Positions 35,311-44,064 of a stretch of DNA of 54,836 bases are shown here, piece after piece; position 1 is the stretch's first letter, and every line of letters begins with the position of its first letter. The position numbers and the translations under genes are program-made. The stretch covers positions 47,885-102,720 of the forward strand of contig PBFM01000003.1 in NCBI GenBank assembly GCA_002718655.1, in the 5' to 3' direction. The notes under the pieces are model-generated. The model was given only the letters and a program-made list of their open reading frames with translations, was not told the DNA's origin and did no database searches. This DNA comes from Fidelibacterota bacterium. GTDB taxonomy: Bacteria > Fidelibacterota > Marinisomatia > Marinisomatales > UBA1611.

Positions 35311-36163
35311 GCAATTTTTTCATAATTGGCTTCTCAGATTCTGTAATAACTTTCTTTTCACTTCCTAAAATAAGATTAACGTCTTTTAACCTTTTTTGCA
35401 AAAGAGCCATACCATTAACCTCTAAACTAGATTTTTGATCTGTACCCCACATATTATGGTCAAGAGTTATATGCCTTTCAACAATAGAAGCACCCATTGC
35501 AACACTAAGAATAGTTGGTTCTAGGTCGTATTCATGACCTGAATATCCGATGACGCAATCATATCTCTCTTTCATTAGAGGAATGACTCTCATATTTAGT
35601 TCATTATGAGGCGCTGGATAAGTTGAATTACAATGAAGAATGGCAAAATCACTTGTATGTTTTTTTATTGTATTAACCGCTTCGTCAATAATTTTCCAAT
35701 CTGACATTCCTGTACTTATGATTATTGGGATACCTGATTTTGATACTTCAATCATAAGTTCATTATTTGTGATATGTGCTGATGGAATTTTTATAAAAGG
35801 AATTTCATAATCTCTTAAAAATTCTAAGCTATCAAGATCCCAAACTGATGCTGTCCAATCTAATGATTTATCGATACAGTATTTATTTATTATATCAAAT
35901 TCATTCTTCTCAAATTCAATTTTATGTTTATAGTCTAAATAAGTCATCTTGCCCCAGGGAGTATCTCGTTCAATTCTTTTTTGATGGTCTGGAACACAAA
36001 CATCAGGATTCCTTTTTTGGAATTTTGCACAATGCCATCCGCATGCGTTTGTAGCATCAATTAATTTTTTTGCAATGTCCATATTGCCATTGTGATTTAT
36101 ACCAATTTCAGCAATCAAATATGGTTCAGTCATTAAATTTATTTTCTTAAAAAATTCACTCAT
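35303..36163 (-). CDS. Short NeuB-family synthase lacking the SAF domain (second copy)
   Basis: TIM-barrel synthase of the NeuB family: LIAEIGINHNGNMDIAKKLI, WHCAKFQKRNPDVCVP, PFIKIPSAHITNNEL, IIISTGMSD, LHCNSTYPAP, IGYSGHEYD and ASIVERHITLDH match the barrel blocks with PEP- and metal-binding residues. It ends at 286 residues, just after the barrel (KPIMKKLRG), with no SAF domain, where NeuB normally has about 60 more residues. The chosen ATG 36163 has GAGGGA nine bases upstream inside the phosphatase gene's end. Together with the KdsC-type phosphatase this recalls the Kdn-9-phosphate pathway rather than Neu5Ac; that is inference. Confidence 0.82.
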   Translation of the reverse strand: MSEFFKKINLMTEPYLIAEIGINHNGNMDIAKKLIDATNACGWHCAKFQKRNPDVCVPDHQKRIERDTPWGKMTYLDYKHKIEFEKNEFDIINKYCIDKSLDWTASVWDLDSLEFLRDYEIPFIKIPSAHITNNELMIEVSKSGIPIIISTGMSDWKIIDEAVNTIKKHTSDFAILHCNSTYPAPHNELNMRVIPLMKERYDCVIGYSGHEYDLEPTILSVAMGASIVERHITLDHNMWGTDQKSSLEVNGMALLQKRLKDVNLILGSEKKVITESEKPIMKKLRG

Positions 36164-36628
36164 TTATCCCTCACAAATTAAATCATAAAGTTCTCTTATT
36201 ACACCATTACCGCCATTTGTATTCATTACAAAGTTAGCTACATCTTTTATCTTCTTGTTGGCATCTGCAGGGCAAAAACTTTTCCCAACAACAGACATAG
36301 CTTCCAAATCATTTAAGTCATTGCCAATAAAACCAACTTTCTCCAAGTCAAAATTGTTTTCTACACAATATTTGCTAAGAGTATCCTTTTTATTCTTAAT
36401 CCCTTGTATACATTTAATATTTAGTTTCTCTGCTCTTGATGTTACAACTTTGTTATGCTCTGATGACATAATTATTTGCTTTATACCGAGTTTTTTTATT
36501 AGAGAAACACCTAAACCATCTTTTCTGCTTACCTGGACGAATTCATTTCCTTTATTATCAATGTACGCATAATCATTTGTCATTACTCCATCAAAATCAT
36601 ATACGATTAAATCTAATGTATTTTTCAT
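36164..36628 (-). CDS. KdsC-type HAD phosphatase
   Basis: Small cap-less HAD phosphatase of the C0 class, like KdsC and the Kdn-9-phosphate phosphatase. Nucleophile and acid Asp11 and Asp13 are in VYDFDGVMTND. Motif II Ser is in QIIMSSEHN, the Lys of motif III in GIKNKKDTL, and motif IV Asp pair in VGFIGNDLNDLEAM. The length (154) is normal for tetrameric KdsC. Its stop directly abuts the start of the short NeuB gene, so it likely removes phosphate from that enzyme's product. The alternative, Kdo-8-phosphate for lipid A core, cannot be excluded, but no kdsA or kdsB is in the window. Confidence 0.87.
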   Translation of the reverse strand: MKNTLDLIVYDFDGVMTNDYAYIDNKGNEFVQVSRKDGLGVSLIKKLGIKQIIMSSEHNKVVTSRAEKLNIKCIQGIKNKKDTLSKYCVENNFDLEKVGFIGNDLNDLEAMSVVGKSFCPADANKKIKDVANFVMNTNGGNGVIRELYDLICEG

Positions 36629-36677
36629 ATTTTTTTATTTCTAAATAATCCGTTATAAGGAAAATAAACTTGAAAAT

Positions 36678-37808
36678 TCAAATGTCCCAATTAATTATCG
36701 ACTCAACATATTTCCCAATTGCGAGTGAAGATGTTAATCCTGGTGATTCAATACCAATGAGATTAATGAAGTTTTCTAGACCCCTTTCACATTCATTTAG
36801 AATAATGAAATCTCGCAATGAATCATCTGGAGCTTGTAATTTTGGTCTTATACCAGTAAAGTCTGGATTTAATTGATGAATTGATAAATCTTTGATATAT
36901 CTTGATGCACTCAAAAAGAAATCTTCTTTAGATTTTTCATCTACTTCAAAACTGATTGGTAAATCTGTTCCTAGATATACTGCATTTGGACCAAGCTTTA
37001 ATCTTCCTGTCATATCAATAGTGGTATGTACACCCAATCCATACATTTTCTTTTCTGGAATCGGATAAATTAACCTCTTTATGTATTCCTTTTGAAAACC
37101 TGAAACCCAAAAGTAATCACCTTTCCAATAGTGTTGCATATATGAATTTTCATTAATACCTGCCATTTTTGAAACATAAGTGCTATGTAATCCAGTAGTA
37201 TTAATTAATATTTTTGTATTTACTTTGTCGATGCTACCATCAGGGTTTAACAGTTTGACCTCATATCCTATATTTAATCTCTGCAAACCGATTAATTCAG
37301 TCTTGAAAGCAACAGGAATATTGAAATTATTTAGGTTAACTAGTAGACTGTGCATATATTGATGAGAATCAATCACACCGCTTTCTTCAATCAATAAACC
37401 ACAAGAAGCAATTATATTTGGTTCTAATTCATTTATTTGATCAGGACAAAGAACTTTGGATCGAATTCCTTTTGATTTTGCAATTACATCAAGTGAACTA
37501 ATGGTATTCATAGATTTAAAATCATTTCCAATTATTAGCTTACCACATTTTTCAAAACTAACTTTGTTATTTTTACAATACTCATATAATAGTTTTCTTC
37601 CCAAAATACATAATTTAGATTTTAGGAAGTCCTGTGGATAATGAATCCCTGAATGAATTACTTCGCTGTTTCTACTTGATGTTTCTAAACCAAAGGAATT
37701 GTTTTTCTCAATTAAAACAATTTTAGAGGTGTTACTTTTCAATTCATTAGCAATAGCTAATCCCACAACTCCTGCACCAATTACAATTATGTCAAAATCA
37801 TAGCTCAA
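36678..37808 (-). CDS. FAD-dependent oxidoreductase, L-2-hydroxyglutarate-oxidase-like
   Basis: DAO-fold flavoprotein close to LhgO/L2HGDH, which oxidise L-2-hydroxy acids. The FAD dinucleotide motif is IIVIGAGVVGLAIANEL (about residues 6-22), followed by LIEKNNSFGLETSSRNSEVI and IHSGIHYPQDFLKSKL, a near-perfect match to the LhgO pattern, and late GLGVHTTIDMTGRLKLGP. The length (376) is a little below typical. It opens the nonulosonic-acid unit: 49 bases separate it from the phosphatase gene. A 2-hydroxy or 2-keto acid such as a nonulosonic acid could be its substrate, or it may be an accessory; no evidence decides. Confidence 0.8.
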   Translation of the reverse strand: MSYDFDIIVIGAGVVGLAIANELKSNTSKIVLIEKNNSFGLETSSRNSEVIHSGIHYPQDFLKSKLCILGRKLLYEYCKNNKVSFEKCGKLIIGNDFKSMNTISSLDVIAKSKGIRSKVLCPDQINELEPNIIASCGLLIEESGVIDSHQYMHSLLVNLNNFNIPVAFKTELIGLQRLNIGYEVKLLNPDGSIDKVNTKILINTTGLHSTYVSKMAGINENSYMQHYWKGDYFWVSGFQKEYIKRLIYPIPEKKMYGLGVHTTIDMTGRLKLGPNAVYLGTDLPISFEVDEKSKEDFFLSASRYIKDLSIHQLNPDFTGIRPKLQAPDDSLRDFIILNECERGLENFINLIGIESPGLTSSLAIGKYVESIINWDI

Positions 37809-37917
37809 ATAAAAATCTCATAAGGGTTAATTTATTTAATATCTTAATCTCATATTTAAACAATAAAAAGTACCATAATAAAGAAGTATTGCTAATTAAA
37901 GAATAAAAATCTCTGAG

Positions 37918-38994
37918 CTAATCAAAAAATAGCTTTTTTCTTATCATATTATATGTGTTATTGTATTGTTGAATGAATATTTTTTTTGTTTCATTCATTA
38001 ATTGTTTTTCTTTATTGTTGATGTTCCTAAATGACTCCAAAAAGAGTACGTAAATAAAAGCAAGGCCAATACCTAAAAACCCAGCCATTAAAACTAAAAT
38101 TTTTCTTCTAGGTTTTGATTTGTAAATTGGAATCATAGGTGGATCCACTACTATCACGTAATCAGAGTCTCTAACCTCTTCAATTTTCACAGTTTCCAAT
38201 TGCTGTTTCAATGTAGTGAAGACACCAGTAAGGACTGCCACTTCTCTTACCAGCCGTTGCTGCTCAAGAAGCAAAGCTGGAGAATTCTCAATTCTTCTGT
38301 TTCTATCTCTAAAATCCTTTAATTCTTCTTCTGATTTTTCAAGTTCCTTTCTTGTTTCAGTAATCCTCGATTCAACAAACTGCCTAGTTTTACTCGATTT
38401 CATACGATTATAATCTTTTTGATGTAAATCTAATTCTTTAATTAATGACTCTAATATGTCATTTGCTAGCTTTGGTTCAGAAGCGTGCAATTTTATTGTA
38501 TAAATTCTAGTATTAATATCTTCGAATACTTCGATCATATCCTCAATTAGCATTCTTATATTTTCGTATTCTATTATCTTTTCATCTTGAGATTCTGTAG
38601 CAGGTATACTCAGTATATTTTTTAATTGTTTTTGTTTACCATATGCATCAGTATCAAAGCGAGTATTCAAAACCTTTTTTGCTAATCTCCGACTCAGTAA
38701 TATATCTCGATATACCCACTCATGATCCCCACTTCCAGAGAGATCTATTCCCATTGTAGATGCTATACCAGCATATCTTGAAATAGCTGATTTTTTTGAC
38801 CCAGACATAATTTTAGCTGATGAAGTGAAAACTGGTTCTGCAATAAGGAATACATAGATAATAGTTATAATACAAAAAAATGATGGAATGATGACAAAGA
38901 ACCTTAAGTGTTTTACACATATATTTATGATTTTTATTAGAGATATTTCATTATTAGTTTTTTTTTGTTTTTCTGGCTGAAAGAATTGGGTCAT
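37918..38994 (-). CDS. wzz: Wzz-type chain-length determinant protein
   Basis: Inner-membrane co-polymerase that sets polymer length. A first membrane helix (FFVIIPSFFCIITIIYVFLI, about residues 32-51) precedes the periplasmic domain, which holds an extended coiled coil (SRITETRKELEKSEEELKDF, about 211-230). Near the end is the Pro-rich stretch DPPMIPIYKSKPRR with the second helix (ILVLMAGFLGIGLAFIYVLF). There is no C-terminal tyrosine kinase domain, so this is Wzz rather than a full Wzc. It lies 9 bases after the Wza-like exporter gene, forming an export pair. Confidence 0.88.
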   Translation of the reverse strand: MTQFFQPEKQKKTNNEISLIKIINICVKHLRFFVIIPSFFCIITIIYVFLIAEPVFTSSAKIMSGSKKSAISRYAGIASTMGIDLSGSGDHEWVYRDILLSRRLAKKVLNTRFDTDAYGKQKQLKNILSIPATESQDEKIIEYENIRMLIEDMIEVFEDINTRIYTIKLHASEPKLANDILESLIKELDLHQKDYNRMKSSKTRQFVESRITETRKELEKSEEELKDFRDRNRRIENSPALLLEQQRLVREVAVLTGVFTTLKQQLETVKIEEVRDSDYVIVVDPPMIPIYKSKPRRKILVLMAGFLGIGLAFIYVLFLESFRNINNKEKQLMNETKKIFIQQYNNTYNMIRKKLFFD

Positions 38995-39003
38995 AAGTAT
39001 TTT

Positions 39004-42000
39004 TTAATTTCTGGCTAAAACAACCACTGTTACTGCCTGTACCACGCTTGCTATGATTGATGTTAATTCTTTAGAATATTCTGTAATGTCGAATGGCTCT
39101 TCTTCAGGATTTTTAGGTATAACAATCTTTACACCATCACTGATTTTCGGATTTCTAAAAAATCTATTATATTTTTTTGATTTTCCGTTTGCATAAATAA
39201 TGTGAATTCCCTTTTTATTAGCATCATCACTTAACCCACCAGCCTCTCTTATTACATCACTGACTCTATGTCCTTTGGTATATCGATAAAATCCTGGAAC
39301 ATTTACTTCTCCCGTAATCTGAATTATTTCTAATTTAGAAGGTATTATTAATGAATCACCTTCAAGTATTTTAATATTTTCAGTTGAATTAGGTTTTTTC
39401 ATGATTTTCTTTACATCAAGCTTAATGTATTTTTGATTCCTTATAAAAATTGATGCTTCTGTATTTGCTTCTGGTCTTAATCCACCAGCTCTTTCTATCA
39501 AATCAAATACATTTTCCATTGGATTTAGGATGGCATACTCGCCGGGATAATAGACAGAGCCTAAAATTTGAACTTTTTTCTGCATACTGAAATATGGATC
39601 CTGCCTAACATAAATATGATCGTAAGGTTGAAGTTTGAATGATTTATTTTTATCAAATAAAATTCCTGATTTTATTATTGTGTAGTCATTTTTCATTTCA
39701 ATTTCAAAAGATTGCGCATAAGTATTTTCATTTATAATATTGGGATCAACTCGTGCAATTTCAATTCTATAGCGAAAAACATCTTTTGACACTCCTCCTG
39801 CTTCGAGGATAAGGTCTTTTAGTGTCATATTGTTCTTATATCCATATGCTCCAGGCAAATTAACTTGACCACTAATTTTTACAGTTCTTACATCGTTATA
39901 AACTTTTCTTGAATAAACTTTCACCTCATCACCTGGTTCTAAATCAAGATTGTAAGTTCGGTCTAAGACATCCCTTAAATTAAATGGAATTAATTTTTGG
40001 CTAATACCATCTAATTCATATCTTACTACATCAGCACGATCGAGAAAGGCCATGCTTCTGAAAATAGGATCATCAAATCCACCTGCTTTGAAAATAAGAT
40101 CATAAAGAGTCATATTACTTTCAAATAGTTCATATTCTCCAGGTCGTTTGACATGTCCATTTATTGAAACATATCGAGTAGCACCTTCTATCTCCTTTAA
40201 ACTATAAATTCTTACAGCATCATCTGGCTGAAGCAAAGTCAACCCAATTAAATCACCATTCAATAGCCCTCCCAAATCAAAAGGTATAATCTCTTTTTTA
40301 TTATTTTCAAAACGGATGCGAACAAGTTCTGCACGTTCGAGGTAAGTTAACTTTTTGAACTCTTCATCAATAAAACCTCCAGCTTTAAATATTAAATCGT
40401 ATAACGTAATGTTTTCTCTCAATAAATACCTTCCAGGATTTTTTACATGACCAGTTATTGATACATATGTTTTTGGTATCATTTCAGTCATACTATAAAC
40501 TTTTACTCTATCCATACTTTGAAGTAATATGTCATGGTCTGGTTCTTTGTTGATTACTTTTGTGAGGTTTAACTTAATTAACTCTTCAGTGAAGTCAGGC
40601 TTAACTCTTACAACATCTACACGTTCAAGATATGCATCACCTAATAAACTATCTGCTTTTATAATTAATTCACTCAAAGATAAAGATTCACCCAAATCAT
40701 AATTCCCTGGTCTCTCGACTGCACCTGATAACGAAACAACATTTTGGCGAAGATCCATAATTGAAAATATATTTATTCGATCACCATCTTGAAGTTCAAA
40801 ACTTTGATCAGATTCCAAAATATTTTCAAGATTTACATCAATGAACATTCTATCCATACCTAATTCAGATCTCTCGTCAAACGGGATAATTCGATCTATC
40901 TGGGCGCGATCCATATATGCAGTGATTTTTAAATCTCTAGCCATTAATATAATATCTTGAAGCGTTTCATTTGGCTTAAGTTCGTATATACCAGGGCGAT
41001 TTATCTCGCCTTGAATTGACACAGACCTCAATCTCTTTGGTATAAAAATCACATCATCTAATTGCAATTTCTGATCTTGAGGTTTTTTACCAGTTAATAG
41101 ATAATCATAAAAATCAATAGAAACTAACTCGTCACCACCTCTAATCAATCTAATGTCCCTTAATGATCCAAGAGTTGTTGGACCATTAAAATAATATAAT
41201 GCAGAAAAAAGGGTTGCTGATGGACTCACTGTATATGCTCCTGGTTGATTGACTTCTCCCAATACTTGGATGCGTAAAGGCCTGAGATTACCTAAGCTAA
41301 CATCAAGAAAGGTAGTAGCTTTCTTCCCACTTGGATTTAAACTAGCATAAGATTGAGATAGTACACGAAATAGCTTTGACTCTAATAAATTCAGTGTTAA
41401 TCCATTTACAAAAACTTGACCAACTTCAGGAATAAAAATAAATCCTTCTCTATCAACTGCTAAAACCTGTCGAAATTGTGTTTCACCCCATAACATGACT
41501 ATGATTTCATCACCTGGACCAATTAAATAGTTTGGATCGACAGCACCAACAGAACTTGATTGAAACAATGCTGGATCTCTCTTAAAAATATCATATCCGA
41601 AATATGTAACTTCATTGAAGGAAGTTTGAGATTTTGATTCCATATCTATTTCTGAATCATCTACGACTTCAAGTTCAGAGGTCTCGATAGTCATAGAATT
41701 TTCCATATCCTGATTCTTAGCCTCATTAGTTATGTCATTTGACAAATCACTTGGTATATTAAATGCGTCTAAAGACTCTGTTTGCTTTGATTCATTTTTA
41801 AGTTTTAAACCATCAACCTCTTTTTTTGATATTGCATCAATTTGTTTATCAGAAAGTCCTTGTGATTTAGCCATTGCCCTAGCTTCATTTGCAGACATAT
41901 TAGAATTTTTTATGATTTTTTTTGCTTGGTTGATTTGACTCTGAGTTTGCCCGATTACTACATTTGCAAAAGTTAAAATTATGATGATGTATTTTTTCAT
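39004..42000 (-). CDS. Wza-like polysaccharide export protein with eight SLBB domains
   Basis: Outer-membrane/periplasmic export channel protein. The start is taken at ATG 42000, with AGGA six bases upstream; it gives the signal peptide MKKYIIIILTFANVVIG and removes overlap with the next gene. The Poly_export domain follows (VDPNYLIGPGDEIIVMLWGE ... FIFIPEVGQVFV). Then come about eight SLBB repeats, each with G-x-V-x-x-PG-x-Y (GEVNQPGAYT, GEINRPGIYE, GAVERPGNYD, GHVKNPGRYL, GHVKRPGEYE, GQVNLPGAYG, GSVYYPGEYA, GEVNVPGFYR). The C-terminus ends in SIIASVVQAVTVVVLARN, a plausible membrane helix like that of Wza. There is no lipobox cysteine after the signal. At 998 residues it is about 2.6 times E. 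coli Wza. Confidence 0.9.
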   Translation of the reverse strand: MKKYIIIILTFANVVIGQTQSQINQAKKIIKNSNMSANEARAMAKSQGLSDKQIDAISKKEVDGLKLKNESKQTESLDAFNIPSDLSNDITNEAKNQDMENSMTIETSELEVVDDSEIDMESKSQTSFNEVTYFGYDIFKRDPALFQSSSVGAVDPNYLIGPGDEIIVMLWGETQFRQVLAVDREGFIFIPEVGQVFVNGLTLNLLESKLFRVLSQSYASLNPSGKKATTFLDVSLGNLRPLRIQVLGEVNQPGAYTVSPSATLFSALYYFNGPTTLGSLRDIRLIRGGDELVSIDFYDYLLTGKKPQDQKLQLDDVIFIPKRLRSVSIQGEINRPGIYELKPNETLQDIILMARDLKITAYMDRAQIDRIIPFDERSELGMDRMFIDVNLENILESDQSFELQDGDRINIFSIMDLRQNVVSLSGAVERPGNYDLGESLSLSELIIKADSLLGDAYLERVDVVRVKPDFTEELIKLNLTKVINKEPDHDILLQSMDRVKVYSMTEMIPKTYVSITGHVKNPGRYLLRENITLYDLIFKAGGFIDEEFKKLTYLERAELVRIRFENNKKEIIPFDLGGLLNGDLIGLTLLQPDDAVRIYSLKEIEGATRYVSINGHVKRPGEYELFESNMTLYDLIFKAGGFDDPIFRSMAFLDRADVVRYELDGISQKLIPFNLRDVLDRTYNLDLEPGDEVKVYSRKVYNDVRTVKISGQVNLPGAYGYKNNMTLKDLILEAGGVSKDVFRYRIEIARVDPNIINENTYAQSFEIEMKNDYTIIKSGILFDKNKSFKLQPYDHIYVRQDPYFSMQKKVQILGSVYYPGEYAILNPMENVFDLIERAGGLRPEANTEASIFIRNQKYIKLDVKKIMKKPNSTENIKILEGDSLIIPSKLEIIQITGEVNVPGFYRYTKGHRVSDVIREAGGLSDDANKKGIHIIYANGKSKKYNRFFRNPKISDGVKIVIPKNPEEEPFDITEYSKELTSIIASVVQAVTVVVLARN

Positions 42001-42019
42001 AATTAATCCTAATAATTTT

Positions 42020-42808
42020 TTAGTATGCACCTAAATAACCTCCTGGATTTCCATTAAATATCTCTCCTTCTACTGGGTTATAGGAGAACATCGCAAGCCA
42101 GGATTTTTTCTTTTTTTCTGAGCTAATACTCATATCATTACCATTAGCCATCTCATATCCATTATTATCACTGCTATAAATAAATATATCTATATATTCA
42201 AAGTTTCTATATTTATCTCTAAGAATTTTGCATAGATAGTGTAGACTTTTTTCATTTGCCATTGAATCTGCAGTTACAAATAATTTTCCTTGATTAAATG
42301 GATTAGAAATTTTCTCAATTCGTATTATATCATAGGTTGGAATTTTAACAATTTCATCTTCAATCACCTGTTTATCCAATGACATTTTTAGATTAATTAT
42401 CGTATCATTTTTTAATTTTTTTAAATTATTTAATGAATCATTTATTGTTTTATTCTTATACGAATTTTTGATTAAGGATGTTTTTTGTTTTTCAATCACT
42501 AAATCATTATCAATTCTTTTTTTTTCATCATTTAGATTAAAATATGTTAAAAGTATGATGATTAATGAAATTCCCAATACTCTTTTAGGGTTGTTTATAC
42601 AATAAGCAGATATTTTTTTCACAACAGATTCATAGACTTCTTTATCGTATTTTAAATCAAGTTGTTTTTGTTTTTGCTCAGCTACATTGCGGTCTTTGGT
42701 ACCCAATGAATGAAATATTCTTTTGTCTTTTTTACCACTCTTATGATTAACTACATAAGTTTGATAATAAAAATAACCATCACGTCCTTTTCGATAAATA
42801 CTACTCAT
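42020..42808 (-). CDS. Membrane protein with integrase-arm-like N-terminus, unknown function
   Basis: Not assigned. Residues about 1-55 (MSSIYRKGRDGYFYYQTYVV ... FHSLGTKDRNVAEQKQKQL) look like the arm-type DNA-binding or SAM-like start of tyrosine recombinases (Tyr-rich strands, then SLGTKDR-x-x-AE). No catalytic recombinase domain follows. Instead there is one membrane helix (VLGISLIIILLTYFNL, about 74-89), a Lys/Asn-rich coiled region, and a C-terminal domain (YDIIRIEKISNPFNQGKLFV ... LHYLCKILRDKYRNFEYIDI) of unknown fold that would be extracytoplasmic if the N-terminus is inside. It precedes the Wza-like gene by 19 bases and follows the longest gene-free gap (288 bases). Confidence 0.55.
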   Translation of the reverse strand: MSSIYRKGRDGYFYYQTYVVNHKSGKKDKRIFHSLGTKDRNVAEQKQKQLDLKYDKEVYESVVKKISAYCINNPKRVLGISLIIILLTYFNLNDEKKRIDNDLVIEKQKTSLIKNSYKNKTINDSLNNLKKLKNDTIINLKMSLDKQVIEDEIVKIPTYDIIRIEKISNPFNQGKLFVTADSMANEKSLHYLCKILRDKYRNFEYIDIFIYSSDNNGYEMANGNDMSISSEKKKKSWLAMFSYNPVEGEIFNGNPGGYLGAY

Positions 42809-42887
42809 ATGGTATACTTATTTTGTTTACTTATAAATTTAGTGAAACCAATTTGTTGATTAATTTACAAACAAGGTGATTTAATAC

Positions 42888-42906
42888 AACTACCTTTTTA
42901 ACTACC
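42888..42906 (-). promoter_or_regulatory. Tandem GGTAGTT element, leader of the export operon
   Basis: On the minus strand GGTAGTT occurs twice with a 12-base period (42906-42900 and 42894-42888; AAAAA between), followed by GTATTAAAT. It lies 79-98 bases upstream of the start at 42808. The same paired element with the same period stands before the TviB-like gene. It is inside the 288-base gap between 42809 and 43096, which otherwise holds no gene or hairpin that I can support. Activator site, promoter part or ops-like transcript element are all possible. Confidence 0.4.
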
Positions 42907-43096
42907 AATTTTTTTTATTTATACAAAATAATTAAAAAATGGTTCCATTTTAATCCTCACGACAATAAATAATGGTAGTCGTACCTTATTTTCTTAGAAA
43001 TAATTAAGGAGAAAGTTTTAAAAAAGTAAAAAATAGAATCAATTAAACAAATTCAAGAATTTCATCTATAATTGGAAATGAATAAAATATTATAAT

Positions 43097-44056
43097 TTAA
43101 ATATTAAAGTATGTCTTATACCAATCTAGGAATTTAGGTATGCCATCTTTAATTGATGTTTTAGGCCGGAAATCTAGCATTTTATTAGAATAATCTATAT
43201 CCGCAAAAGATTTTTCAACATCACCGGGTTGGATATCAAGAAAATTAAATCTTGCTTTCTTATTCAAGCCTTCTTCAATCAAAGCTATCATATCCATTAA
43301 GTCTTCACTTTTATTATTACCTAAATTGAAAACTTCACACCCATAATTAAGCTTGATACTAGACTTTGTACCCTCTATAATATCATCAATAAATGTGAAA
43401 TCTCTTTGCATTTTACCATGATTAAATACTGGTATAGGCTCACCATTTAAAATTTTTTCTGAAAAAATAAACATTGCCATATCCGGCCTTCCCCATGGGC
43501 CATATACCGTAAAAAATCTTAACCCTGTTGTATTTAAACCATAAAGATGACTATAAGAATATGCCATTAGTTCATTAGATTTTTTTGACGCAGCATAAAT
43601 TGAAATTGGTTTGTCTACTGAATCATCAATTGAAAATGGAATTTTTTTATTACCTCCATAAACTGATGAGCTTGATGCATAAATTAACCCATCAACTTTA
43701 TTATGACGGCATGCCTCTAAAATATTCATAAAACCTACAATATTTGCCTGAATATAAGCGCCTGGGTCTTCTAAGCTGTAACGCACACCTGCCTGAGCTG
43801 CAAGGTTTACCACTCTGTCCGGTTTAAAATTTCTAAATACTTTATCCACGACTTCCTTATCAGATATGTCGGCTTGTACAAAATCAAAATTTTTAAATTT
43901 TTGCAGCTGCTTTAATCTATCGTACTTTAATTTGGGATCATAATAATCATTCATATTATCCACCCCAAGTATGGAGATTCCATCCTCCAATAAACTTTTT
44001 GATAAATGCATTCCTATGAAACCTGAACTTCCTGTGATGAGTATCTTATCAGCCAT
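43097..44056 (-). CDS. UDP-glucuronate/UDP-sugar 4-epimerase-like SDR
   Basis: Extended SDR epimerase. Rossmann GSSGFIG at residues 9-15; NMNDYYDPKLKYDRL (about 33-47) is a mark of UDP-glucuronate 4-epimerases (CapI/LspL type); Ser128 and Tyr153/Lys157 (YAASK) are catalytic; LRFFTVYGPWGRPDMAMFIF is the substrate block. It is 8 bases downstream of the TviB-like dehydrogenase, which oxidises C6 of UDP-HexNAc, so a UDP-uronic acid is the likely substrate and the galacto form the product. Length is normal (319). Confidence 0.87.
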   Translation of the reverse strand: MADKILITGSSGFIGMHLSKSLLEDGISILGVDNMNDYYDPKLKYDRLKQLQKFKNFDFVQADISDKEVVDKVFRNFKPDRVVNLAAQAGVRYSLEDPGAYIQANIVGFMNILEACRHNKVDGLIYASSSSVYGGNKKIPFSIDDSVDKPISIYAASKKSNELMAYSYSHLYGLNTTGLRFFTVYGPWGRPDMAMFIFSEKILNGEPIPVFNHGKMQRDFTFIDDIIEGTKSSIKLNYGCEVFNLGNNKSEDLMDMIALIEEGLNKKARFNFLDIQPGDVEKSFADIDYSNKMLDFRPKTSIKDGIPKFLDWYKTYFNI

Positions 44057-44064
44057 CTAATTAA

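Noticed and set aside
42001-42030. GTG start ten codons upstream for the Wza-like gene
   Set aside because: It would overlap the preceding gene and put a second hydrophilic piece ahead of the signal peptide; ATG 42000 has AGGA six bases before it.
42974-42985. Plus-strand GGTAGTCGTACC as a third copy of the GGTAGTT element
   Set aside because: It is single, on the other strand and differs at the seventh base; chance is likely.
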